NCBI GenBank assembly: GCA_030027265.1
Contig: JASENG010000008.1
Location: 1-64,000, forward strand
From: Lysinibacillus fusiformis
Lineage (GTDB): Bacteria > Bacillota > Bacilli > Bacillales_A > Planococcaceae
Length of the DNA: 64,000 nucleotides
Direction of reading: 5' to 3'
This document shows positions 48,920 to 57,458 of the stretch, piece by piece. The translations under genes and the position numbers were made by a program. Positions within the stretch are counted from its first letter, which is position 1, and the number at the start of each line of letters is the position of its first letter. Under the pieces are notes generated by a model. That model worked only from the letters and a program-made list of their open reading frames with translations. It did no database searches and was not told where the DNA came from.

Positions 48920-48948
48920 TTGACAATGGGATATTAAGTACCTAATAT
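48920..48948 (+). promoter_or_regulatory. SigA promoter of the MarR-MMPL operon
   Basis: TTGACA (48920-48925) and TAATAT (48943-48948) with 17 bp between. It precedes the MarR gene and directly abuts its putative operator. Confidence 0.85.
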
Positions 48949-48950
48949 AT

Positions 48951-48976
48951 ATCGTGTACGATGTATCGTGTGCGAT
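48951..48976 (+). promoter_or_regulatory. Tandem ATCG-N4-CGAT operator
   Basis: ATCGTGTACGAT (48951-48962) and ATCGTGTGCGAT (48965-48976) are two copies of an ATCG-N4-CGAT inverted repeat with centres 14 bp apart. They lie just after the -10 of the MarR-MMPL promoter. Autorepression by the MarR protein is the likely use. Confidence 0.7.
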
Positions 48977-48998
48977 ATATTGGAAAGGGGATGTGAAT

Positions 48999-49502
48999 TT
49001 GAATAGAGCCGAGTTTATTGGGGAATCCATTGATTTTATCCACCGCTATACGATGAAAAGTTTACAGAAAACAGCGGAAGAGCATGGAGTAACAATTCCT
49101 CAAATAAGGGTGATTGGTGACGTGTATGCCCATAAAACCGTTAGCATTAAGCAACTCTCGCAAAATTTGAAAATGACGCAAAGTACAGTTTCAGATATTG
49201 TTGAAAGACTGATTGCAAAAGACTTGCTAGTGAAAACACCAAATCAAAAGGATAAACGGCTAGTGGATATTTCGTTATCTTCTAGTTTAATTGAAAATAT
49301 TGATGAAAGTATATCCGAACTCACAAACCAATCATTAATTGGGGTCATGAATCTATTAAATCCTGATCAACAGGAAGCAGTGGAAAAAGGAATGGAATTA
49401 TTAGTTTCCGCGGTAAAAGAAAAAATAATGCTTGACGGAATAGATAACCATGATTTCATCGATATTCTATACTTCTCCGAAAAAGACAAACGAGGGAAAT
49501 AA
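48999..49502 (+). CDS. MarR family regulator (YdgG-like)
   Basis: A 167-residue winged-helix regulator. The DNA-binding part reads VSIKQLSQNLKMTQSTVSDIVERLIAKDLL (helix-turn-helix; quoted blocks KQLSQNLKMTQSTVS and VERLIAKDLL), and the wing is TPNQKDKRLVDISLS. The start is TTG 48999, with AAAGGGG 8 nt upstream; an in-frame GTG at 48993 is too near the ribosome site. Tandem inverted repeats at its promoter suggest autoregulation. It precedes an MMPL exporter by 27 nt, the same pairing as B. subtilis YdgG-YdgH. The inducing ligand is unknown. Confidence 0.85.
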   Translation: MNRAEFIGESIDFIHRYTMKSLQKTAEEHGVTIPQIRVIGDVYAHKTVSIKQLSQNLKMTQSTVSDIVERLIAKDLLVKTPNQKDKRLVDISLSSSLIENIDESISELTNQSLIGVMNLLNPDQQEAVEKGMELLVSAVKEKIMLDGIDNHDFIDILYFSEKDKRGK

Positions 49503-49529
49503 TATTTATTTAATAATGGAGGATACAAG

Positions 49530-52500
49530 GTGAAAACCATCATAAAAGGACGCTGGGCCATTTTTGCACTTTGGCTTATTGCAGCAATCTTGCTAACAGT
49601 TATTCAACCTGACATTAATGCGATTTTAAGGCAAAAAGGGCAGGTAGGTACAAGCAGTGAAAGTCCATCAGTAATCGCCGGGAATATCTTGGAAAAGATG
49701 AACACTGCTGTAGGTACAGATAATCTAATTGTTTTTTACGATGAAAACAAAATTTCCGATGAAGAGATGCAGCAAATAGGGGATTCGGTTGAATCTATCC
49801 GTAATAGCAGCTCGGAATTGGGGATTACAGAAATGATTGATCCATTCAGTATGCCAGATGCAAAAAGCTCTTTATTCTCTGAGGATGGCACAACCTTAAT
49901 GGTAAGCTATAAACTTGATAAAAAGGGCCGAGAAATAGACGACATTCAAGAACAATTTGAAAGCAAACTTGAGAGTGTTCCTGTCGAAGTCTACCTTAGC
50001 GGGGAAGACTTTATTAATAATGATTATTTAAAAGCATCGCAAGCAGGTGTTGAAAAAAGTGCTGCATTGACAGTAATTTTTATTTTAGTAGTTCTTGTCA
50101 TTGCATTTAGATCGGTTGTTACGCCTTTCATTTCACTTGTGGCAGTGGCATTTTCGTACCTTGTTTCTATGGGTATTGCCGCACAATTAATCGATAAGGC
50201 AGGTTTCCCGATAACAAGTCTTACACAAATGCTTTTGGTTCTGATTCTTTTTGGAATTGGTACAGATTATAACATTCTTTTATTTAATCGATTTAAGGAA
50301 GAATTAGCACACGGTCACTCTGTAGATGACTCTATCGTTAATACGTACAAAACAGCGGGGAAAACAATTGCCTACAGTATTCTCACTGTATTCATCGCTT
50401 TCTTGGCACTGGTATTCTCAGAATCTCCAATCTATCAATCTGGTGTTGTTGTTGTCATTGGAGTAACCATATTATTAGTGGAAATTTTGACATTAACACC
50501 TTTTATCATGAAAGTATTAGGAAAGAAAATATTCTGGCCATCGAAAAATGTAGGGGGCCATAAGGATAATAAATTCTGGGAGAAAACCTCTTCCTTCGGT
50601 ACAAAGCATCCGATACTTATTACGGGAATTATTCTCGTAATCATTTTACCGATGATTTTGCTTCATGACGAAAAGCTTAATTTCGATACAGTTGGTGAAC
50701 TAGGGGATAAATATCCTTCATCGAAAGCGATCAATCTTGTAGCCGAGCATTTTGGAAAAGGCCAGGCAATGCCTGCTACTGTGGTTATTGAAAATGACGA
50801 AGCTCTTGATAATAATGAATCACTTGCCGTTATTGATAACATCACAGAACGATTGAAGGCGCTTGAAGGAGTGAAGATGGTTTCTTCGGTTACTCAGCCT
50901 CAAGGCAATCAAATTGCAGACTTCTATGTAGACAGTCAAATGGGTGCTGTAACGGATGGGATTACCCAAACGCAAGATGGGGTTGACCAAATCTATAATG
51001 GATTAACAGAAGCTCAAAAAGGGCTTGAGGCCGCGGACTTTTCTGAAGTGAACCAAATGGTGGATGGGACTGCAAAACTTCAAGACGGTGTGGCAGCCTT
51101 AGCAAATGGTTTAAAACAGATTCAAGCGGGAATCGATGATGGGACAAATAATCCTCAAACGATTTACAATGGCTTGGCTGCAATAGAGACGAATCTTTCA
51201 GCAATGAGTAGCGGGATTACGGTTCTTGCTGAAAATTATGAGAAAATGCAGGGTGGTTACTCTGAAATGGGTACGCATTATCAAGATGCGGCAAAGGCTC
51301 TATTAGCAGTTAAAGATGCCCTTGTTCAAATGAAATCCATGACCGATGCATTGGGCAGCAGTTATGAAGATTCTGATACTGATGCAAACTTCCAAGCGTT
51401 AAAACAGACAATCGATCAGCTATCAGCATCTCTAAGTCAAATTACACCGGAAAGTATAGCGGCATTAAACGAAAATTATACGGCGCTTACTGCTGGTTTT
51501 GCTGCAGCGAACGAAAATCTGGAAAGCATGGTCAATGGCCTATCTCAAATGTCAGATGGCTTGAAAAAATTAGAGGCAGGACTTGGACAGGCTTCTTCGG
51601 GAATTGACACAATCGTAACCAATATGAATGCTGTAACTACAGGACTTGGTGAAATGAAATCGGGTCAGCAGCAGCTTGTGGCAGGATTAAATGGATTTGG
51701 TGAATTTGGTGAAAAGCTTACTGATGTAAATGATGGATTAGAAGGCATTTCGAATGGGCTTGAACAAACAAATGGCTATTTAACTCAGCTAAATACGAAT
51801 AAGACGTTCTTTATCCCTGAGGAAGCATTAACGAACGAAGAATTTAAAAAATCGTTGGACGCATTTATGTCTGAAAATCGTGAAATCACAAAAATGACAA
51901 TCGTTTTAAAGGATGATCCATATTCAGACGCAGCCTTAGAGACAATTAATCAAATCAATGATACACTTTCAACTGGCTTAAATGGAACTGTTCTTTCGGG
52001 TGCAGAGAGTGGTACAGTCGGAACAAGTGCAACAACGAACGATATGAACGATGTTTTATCGAGAGACTTAAATAGAACAACGGTAATCGTTATTATTGGC
52101 GTATTGCTTGTCTTATTCTTGGTAATTCGTTCATTATGGACACCGGTATTTATAACGGCATCCCTTGTTGGAGCATATTATACGGCTATGTTCATCGTTA
52201 ACTTTGTTTTCATAAATCTGTTGGGGTATGCGGGAATTTCCTCCTTTGTTCCATTCTTCTCCTTTATCATAATCGTGGCACTGGGAGTAGACTATAGCAT
52301 CTTCTTAATGATGCGCTTCAAGGAATATCCTGAGCTATCGCCAAAAGAAGCAATTGTTTTAGCTTCCAAGCATACTGGTGGAGTAATCATCTCGGCGGTT
52401 ATTATACTTGGTGGTACCTTTGCAACATTAATGCCAGCTGGAATTATCCTGTTGACGGAGTTGGCGATTGCGGTTATTACAGGGCTCATTGTCCTATGCT

Positions 52501-52610
52501 TTATCTTACTGCCGCTCTTTGTTCCTGCATTGATGGCTCTTCCAAGTGCGCTTTCGGGGCTTGCTTCTAAAGAAAAAACGAAGGTTAATTTGAAGGAAAA
52601 AGAAGTGTAA
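49530..52610 (+). CDS. MMPL/RND family exporter (YdgH-like)
   Basis: A 1026-residue membrane protein of the MMPL branch of RND transporters. It has two six-helix halves (about 1-340 and 830-1010) with repeated GIGTDYNILLFNRFKEE and GVDYSIFLMMRFKEYP motifs after helix 4. The outer loop between the halves (about 470-760) is very long and built of DG-x-Q-x-x-x-GL type repeats (LQDGVAALANGLKQIQAG, MSDGLKKLEAGLGQASSG), which predict long coiled helices. GTG start with GGAGG 7 nt upstream. It is in an operon with the MarR gene and followed by a terminator. Likely a lipid or drug exporter; substrate unknown. Confidence 0.87.
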   Translation: MKTIIKGRWAIFALWLIAAILLTVIQPDINAILRQKGQVGTSSESPSVIAGNILEKMNTAVGTDNLIVFYDENKISDEEMQQIGDSVESIRNSSSELGITEMIDPFSMPDAKSSLFSEDGTTLMVSYKLDKKGREIDDIQEQFESKLESVPVEVYLSGEDFINNDYLKASQAGVEKSAALTVIFILVVLVIAFRSVVTPFISLVAVAFSYLVSMGIAAQLIDKAGFPITSLTQMLLVLILFGIGTDYNILLFNRFKEELAHGHSVDDSIVNTYKTAGKTIAYSILTVFIAFLALVFSESPIYQSGVVVVIGVTILLVEILTLTPFIMKVLGKKIFWPSKNVGGHKDNKFWEKTSSFGTKHPILITGIILVIILPMILLHDEKLNFDTVGELGDKYPSSKAINLVAEHFGKGQAMPATVVIENDEALDNNESLAVIDNITERLKALEGVKMVSSVTQPQGNQIADFYVDSQMGAVTDGITQTQDGVDQIYNGLTEAQKGLEAADFSEVNQMVDGTAKLQDGVAALANGLKQIQAGIDDGTNNPQTIYNGLAAIETNLSAMSSGITVLAENYEKMQGGYSEMGTHYQDAAKALLAVKDALVQMKSMTDALGSSYEDSDTDANFQALKQTIDQLSASLSQITPESIAALNENYTALTAGFAAANENLESMVNGLSQMSDGLKKLEAGLGQASSGIDTIVTNMNAVTTGLGEMKSGQQQLVAGLNGFGEFGEKLTDVNDGLEGISNGLEQTNGYLTQLNTNKTFFIPEEALTNEEFKKSLDAFMSENREITKMTIVLKDDPYSDAALETINQINDTLSTGLNGTVLSGAESGTVGTSATTNDMNDVLSRDLNRTTVIVIIGVLLVLFLVIRSLWTPVFITASLVGAYYTAMFIVNFVFINLLGYAGISSFVPFFSFIIIVALGVDYSIFLMMRFKEYPELSPKEAIVLASKHTGGVIISAVIILGGTFATLMPAGIILLTELAIAVITGLIVLCFILLPLFVPALMALPSALSGLASKEKTKVNLKEKEV

Positions 52611-52623
52611 AATACAATTGTTA

Positions 52624-52672
52624 AGAAGGAATTAATCATTATTCAATATGATTGATTTCCTTCTTTTTTTAT
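52624..52672 (+). terminator. Terminator after MMPL gene
   Basis: GAAGGAA-tta-ATCA pairs with TGATTTCCTTC with a 3-nt bulge, followed by TTTTTTT. The remaining gap to 53011 shows no recognisable gene or RNA. Confidence 0.75.
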
Positions 52673-53011
52673 TTTTTTGAAGGAAACCGGTATAAGCTTT
52701 GAAATTCTAAAAGATAAATTTAAGTGTTTGAACTATGGGCAGTTAGGGCTTACTTATACGAGATGGAAAATTTTGATGGAATGTAATCAAGGAAAAGCTA
52801 TGCGGTGAAGGATTATATAAGGGAAAGAGTGTGCTACACTTGAGTAATCGTTCTATAAAGTGACAGGAATAGAAATAATACTTTAAAAACAAGAAATATC
52901 ATGGTACTATTATATAGTTAAATATCTTATTTTGTAACAGCGTATAACTATCCAATATAATTATAAGATATTTTTGAAGTTTAGTCAACCTTTTTTAAAG
53001 GAGTGTTTGCT

Positions 53012-55351
53012 GTGGATCAACAATTTCAAAAAGAGCAACAAAGAGTTGCCGGTGTAATGCAATTAATTGCCGATCAAATCCGTGATTTGGAAAGTGAAAC
53101 ATCCAGGCGCCGAGATGAAGTAGTTAAAATTCGTAAACACTTTTGGGACGAAATTAAAGTCAATACAGATACTTTTGACGATTATCTCGAGACGATTATC
53201 GGATTGAGGCAAGAAGCTCAAAATCTGGCCGTGAATGAAAGTACTCATAGACATGCATCCAAGAGATTGTCGACGCTTCGGCGTATGCGGGAGATTCCAT
53301 ATTTTGGACGAATTGATTTCATCGAAGAAGGGGATTCATCTCCGGAGCCAATCTATATCGGAATTTCTTCTCTTACAGATGAAAGCGGCGATAACTTCCT
53401 TATTTATGATTGGAGAGCGCCAATCTCGAGCGTCTATTACGATTATCAGCCTGGACCTGCACAATATAAAACTCCGGGAGGAATCATCGAAGGTACTTTA
53501 GAGAAAAAATGGCAGTATATAATCCGTAATGGAGTGCTTCAATCGATGTTTGATACCAGTCTCACTATCGGTGACGAGATATTGCAACAGGTTCTAGGCA
53601 AAGGTTCCGACAAAAAAATGCATAATATAGTCGCTACGATTCAACAGGAGCAAAATCAGATTATCCGCCATGACCGAGGCAGGCTGCTCATTGTTCATGG
53701 TGCGGCCGGCAGTGGCAAGACATCGGCCGCTATGCAGCGAATAGCTTATTTGCTCTACAAATATCGAGGTAGTCTAAAAGCAGACCAAATTATTCTTTTT
53801 TCACCTAATGCACTGTTCAACAGCTATGTATCGAATGTATTGCCTGAGCTTGGCGAAGAGAATATGCAGCAGGTCACATTTCAGGATTATTTGAATCATC
53901 GGCTAAGCAAAGAGTTTGAAGTTGAAAACCCATTTGATCAATTGGAATATGTTTTGACTGCTGCAGCTAATACTTCTTCATATAAAGCGAGAGTTGCCAG
54001 TATCAAGTTCAAAGCATCTATAAGTTTCTTTGAAGCAATTGATGCATACAGGAAGTCGCTGGAGTTTTCCGGAATGGTATTCAAGGATATCAACTTCAGA
54101 GGGAAACCGATTATTACAGCAGCGCAAATTAAAGATAGGTTTTATAATAGTGACACTTCACTCCACTTTTACAGCAGGCTTGAGAAGCTGAAGGATTGGC
54201 TCCTTAAGCATATTAAAGAGATTGAAAAGGTGGAACGGCATAAGCCTTGGGTACAGGAGGAAATTGAACTGCTAAGTAATGAGGATTACCATAAAACGCA
54301 AACTTACTTAGCAAAAAAACGGGGCTATCGCGGAGAATCGATTGCAGATTATGAAATCGAGCCGGAAATACTAGCCCAATTTATAGTTCAAAAGAAATTA
54401 AAACCGATGAGAAAAAGGATTCGAGCGTTTGATTTTATCGACATAATGGGAATATACAAGAACCTTTTTAATGATCCGCTGCTAATTAAACAATGGGTAG
54501 AAGGGGAAATGCCTGCAGAGTGGGGTGAGATTTGTCGAGCGACTGAGGAAATGCTCAATGAGGGCAAATTATCTTATGAAGATGCTACCCCATTCTTGCT
54601 TATGAAAGAATTGATTCAAGGGTTTCAGACGAACCGTTCTATAAAGCACATTCTTGTTGATGAGGCACAAGACTATTCACCGTTCCAATTTGAGTTTTTA
54701 AAGCGGCTGTTCCCTGCAGCAAAGGTGACGGTGCTTGGTGATTTTAATCAGGCGATCTTCGCTCATGCAAGCGAAATGATAGATTTCCAAACACTTGCTG
54801 GAATATACGGAAAAACTGAAACAGAAGTTATCAATATAACACGTAGCTACAGGTCCACAAAACCGATTATCGATTTGACACGCAGTCTAGTGCCTAATGG
54901 AAACAAGATTATCCCGTTTGAACGCGAGGGAGAGATTCCGGCGTTTACACAATTGTCTAATCACGCAGAATTGCACAGCTGTATTGCGTTAAAAGTAGCT
55001 GCTTTGCAAAGTCTGCAATATAATAGCATTGCTATAATTTGCAAATCGGCTGAAGAAAGTAAGCGAGCATACGAAGCCTTGTCTGACATTGAAAATATTA
55101 AGCTCATGAAAAATGGTTCATTTGAATATGAACAAGGTGTTGTTGTCATTCCTTCGTATTTGTCCAAGGGAATCGAATTTGATGCAGTCATCATCTATGA
55201 TGCATCGGAGGAAGTATATGGCGATGAGAGCTTGCGCCGAGTATTTTATACAGCTTGCACTCGAGCGATGCATTATTTGCAGCTGTACTGCGTAGGAAAA
55301 CCGACTCCATTTTTGGAAAATCCTTTGCAGGAAGGGTACGTTCAGCTTTAA
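53012..55351 (+). CDS. helD: RNA polymerase recycling motor HelD
   Basis: HelD is an SF1-like ATPase that pries RNA polymerase from DNA or nascent complexes and recycles it. The 779-residue protein has a long antiparallel coiled N-terminal arm (about 1-90) that enters the secondary channel in the family, Walker A HGAAGSGKTSAAM (about 231-243), Walker B ILVDEAQDYSPFQ (about 547-559), GDFNQAIF and ITRSYRSTKPI. Length and order match B. subtilis HelD (774). Start GTG 53012 is 8 nt after AAAGGAG; the GTG at 53003 overlaps that site. It converges on the YocH-like gene. Confidence 0.93.
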   Translation: MDQQFQKEQQRVAGVMQLIADQIRDLESETSRRRDEVVKIRKHFWDEIKVNTDTFDDYLETIIGLRQEAQNLAVNESTHRHASKRLSTLRRMREIPYFGRIDFIEEGDSSPEPIYIGISSLTDESGDNFLIYDWRAPISSVYYDYQPGPAQYKTPGGIIEGTLEKKWQYIIRNGVLQSMFDTSLTIGDEILQQVLGKGSDKKMHNIVATIQQEQNQIIRHDRGRLLIVHGAAGSGKTSAAMQRIAYLLYKYRGSLKADQIILFSPNALFNSYVSNVLPELGEENMQQVTFQDYLNHRLSKEFEVENPFDQLEYVLTAAANTSSYKARVASIKFKASISFFEAIDAYRKSLEFSGMVFKDINFRGKPIITAAQIKDRFYNSDTSLHFYSRLEKLKDWLLKHIKEIEKVERHKPWVQEEIELLSNEDYHKTQTYLAKKRGYRGESIADYEIEPEILAQFIVQKKLKPMRKRIRAFDFIDIMGIYKNLFNDPLLIKQWVEGEMPAEWGEICRATEEMLNEGKLSYEDATPFLLMKELIQGFQTNRSIKHILVDEAQDYSPFQFEFLKRLFPAAKVTVLGDFNQAIFAHASEMIDFQTLAGIYGKTETEVINITRSYRSTKPIIDLTRSLVPNGNKIIPFEREGEIPAFTQLSNHAELHSCIALKVAALQSLQYNSIAIICKSAEESKRAYEALSDIENIKLMKNGSFEYEQGVVVIPSYLSKGIEFDAVIIYDASEEVYGDESLRRVFYTACTRAMHYLQLYCVGKPTPFLENPLQEGYVQL

Positions 55352-55383
55352 CTTCATCAGAAATCTATAAAAAATAAAATGAA

Positions 55384-55420
55384 ACGCAAAAAGGAACCTT
55401 CACTGGTTCCTTTTTTGCGT
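55384..55420. terminator. Bidirectional terminator, helD / YocH-like gene
   Basis: CGCAAAAAGGAACC pairs with GGTTCCTTTTTTGCG around a TTCACT loop. A-run and T-run arms allow termination from both sides. Confidence 0.9.
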
Positions 55421-55468
55421 TTTAAATATGTGTATTTGATTGAAATCCTAGAGAGGCTGGATAAAAAA

Positions 55469-56368
55469 TTAATCTAGAATTGTAACTTTTAATTGTTTCA
55501 CGCCAAATTTAATGGCTTCCTCTTTTGAAGAAATGAAAACATCGATTTTATTTCCTTTGATGCCGCTGCCAGTATCTCCTGCGATTGCCTCGCCATAGCC
55601 TTCCACGAACACTTTACTGCCTAGTGGAATTACAGTTGGATCAACAGAGATAACTTTTGCATCTGGGTTTTCGATAAGGTTAATGCCAGTAGAAGTAATA
55701 CCTGAACATCCTTCGCATGAAGCCGTATATGCTGTTGCCTCCATCGTTAATACCTTTAAATCAGTACTGCTTGAAGTTTTTGCAGATTCCTCTTGTGCAC
55801 TTTCGGTAGATACTTCGCTGCTTGCAGCTGGAGCTGCAGGGGCGTTATCCTTCGCAGTTTCATTGCTTGTAGCTGGTGCTGATGCTGCAGGGGTACCATT
55901 CTTCGAAATTTCATTACTTGTTGAAGGTGCCGCTGCTTCAGAAGCTTCTTTAGCTGACCCTGTAATATTTGCTGCAGCCGCTGGTTTTTCATTCACAACC
56001 GTATTGCTGGCTTTAGCGCCTGAATAGATTAATAGATTTAAACCAGGGTGAATAAGATCAGATTGCAAATTGTTCCATTCTTTAATTTGTGAAACGCTAA
56101 CCTTATGAGCTATCGCTATGTCCCATAATGTATCTCCAAGGTTTACTGTATATTGTTTTTCTTGTGCAATCGTTAATAGATCTCCAGGGTGAATGAGGTC
56201 AGTTGATAGATCATTCACTGTTTGTATAGCTTCTACGGAAGTATTATTGGCTTGCGCTAAATCCCAAAGCGTATCTCCTTTTTCGACTGTAATTGTTGAA
56301 GCATGCGCGGTAGCACCTACTGTTAGCATTGCTGCCATTGGTACGATTGATATTATTTTTTTAAACAT
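55469..56368 (-). CDS. yocH: Secreted LysM-LysM-3D cell-wall protein (YocH-like)
   Basis: A 299-residue exported protein. The signal peptide ends near AHAS (residue 24). Two LysM domains follow: VEKGDTLWDLAQANNTSV (about 28-45) and VNLGDTLWDIAIAHKVSV (about 75-92). An Ala/Ser/Pro/Glu-rich repetitive linker (about 120-200, with ATSNE and STSNE repeats) leads to a C-terminal 3D domain with ATAYTASCEGCSGITSTG, VISVDPTVIPLG and AGDTGSGIKGNKIDVF, including the Asp residues of the fold. YocH is a muramidase-like wall enzyme of the WalKR regulon in B. subtilis. No WalR box was found directly upstream. Confidence 0.85.
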   Translation of the reverse strand: MFKKIISIVPMAAMLTVGATAHASTITVEKGDTLWDLAQANNTSVEAIQTVNDLSTDLIHPGDLLTIAQEKQYTVNLGDTLWDIAIAHKVSVSQIKEWNNLQSDLIHPGLNLLIYSGAKASNTVVNEKPAAAANITGSAKEASEAAAPSTSNEISKNGTPAASAPATSNETAKDNAPAAPAASSEVSTESAQEESAKTSSSTDLKVLTMEATAYTASCEGCSGITSTGINLIENPDAKVISVDPTVIPLGSKVFVEGYGEAIAGDTGSGIKGNKIDVFISSKEEAIKFGVKQLKVTILD

Positions 56369-56904
56369 TCACTTATCCTCCAAATCTAGGTTGCTTAATT
56401 CGAGATTTATCGTAACATAGAATTTTTCGAGAAAAAGAACAAGGAGGTGTTAATTCGATTACGTCTATGGCAAGAATATTGCAAACATGTTTCTTGTAAT
56501 AGCTTCTAACACGATTATAATAGAGTCCAAAATAACTATTAAAATGTTAAAATCCAAAGATGCTCAATGAATCTTCGGGTTTTCTCAAAAGTAACATTTA
56601 ATGTTGAATTGTAATGAATCGAATAACTTATTAAATTATCCCAAAGTGGTTTGAGTTTAAGTAAGAACGGGTATTGATAATTGGAAAAGAAACTTTTGTT
56701 TGGACCAATTTCTTCTTCCAATGAAGAAGTGCCATAAAAAATAATGATACCTAAATATTTATTGTTTTGATTATATGGTGTTGTTTCCTATTTAAATAAG
56801 AAGAAAATGGTATCAAAATAAGAGTTTTTCGTTTTTAATTAACATTACACAACCGTGCGCTACCCGATAAAAGTGCCAGTATTATGATTTAAGTAAACGG
56901 CAGG

Positions 56905-56948
56905 AGATTGATTTGGAGGGTTTTTACTCCGAATCAATCTTTTTTTTG
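56905..56948 (+). terminator. Strong orphan terminator
   Basis: AGATTGATTTGGAG (56905-56918) pairs over 14 bp with CTCCGAATCAATCT (56927-56940), one wobble, then eight T. Upstream 56850-56904 is less A+T rich than its surroundings (ACCGTGCGCTACCCG, AGTGCCAG, ACGGCAGG), so a short RNA may end here. Confidence 0.85.
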
Positions 56949-56993
56949 AGGAGGAATTGAAACTTTTGAGAAGTATAAACGTTATATTACTAA

Positions 56994-57010
56994 TGTAAAG
57001 GCAATGTAAA
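56994..57010 (+). promoter_or_regulatory. Candidate WalR (YycF) box
   Basis: TGTAAA-GGCAA-TGTAAA fits the WalR consensus TGTWAH-N5-TGTWAH exactly. It is 450 bp before ltaS and 630 bp from the YocH-like gene start, so its target is not evident. Chance occurrence in 64 kb cannot be excluded. Confidence 0.4.
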
Positions 57011-57274
57011 GATTTCAATAAGCCATTTCACCAGAAAAAATAATAGAGAAGCAAGATATCAGGTTTAGAATCTTTAAATCTAGCCTATACTTACAAGTGT
57101 ATAAGATAATTTACTACGTGATTGAGAGCTGTCATACAATGTTAAGATAATAAAAATTGATTTACAGATTGGGATATTTCAGCTGAAGTAAGCAAAACGG
57201 CTTATTTTGCTCATTATAAAAGGATAGTGCATGTAATTTTGATAGGATGATTGAAGGAGAAAGCTGAACAAGAC

Positions 57275-57302
57275 TTGACAGAAGTATGTCATTAGATGTA
57301 AT
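57275..57302 (+). promoter_or_regulatory. Candidate promoter of ltaS
   Basis: TTGACA (57275-57280) and TGTAAT (57297-57302), spacer 16 bp. It gives a leader of about 150 nt that includes a TTCTAGA/TCTAGAA hairpin. Confidence 0.45.
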
Positions 57303-57458
57303 GTATAAAAGTTCTAGAAAAAGTCTAGAATGATATTGATAGCATTATATTTTACCAAAATAATCTTCTAATGTAAAACTTGATTGTTGTATTTTTTAAA
57401 TAATAATGATTAAGTTTTTGTAAATTCATATATTAAAGAATAATAGGAAGGTGGAAAA

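Larger units (their letters stand above)
56369..57458. other. Gene-free 1.1 kb between yocH-like gene and ltaS
   Basis: Contains no supportable protein gene. It holds a strong plus-strand terminator (56905-56948) with no gene in front of it, a WalR-type box (56994-57010), a candidate promoter (57275-57302) and a perfect TTCTAGA/TCTAGAA hairpin (about 57312-57330). A short minus-strand frame at 56539-56721 lacks a ribosome site and is not called. Confidence 0.5.

Noticed and set aside
56539-56721. Minus-strand 60-aa protein gene
   Set aside because: Starts at TTG without a ribosome site and no family is recognised; may be a relic but not supportable.
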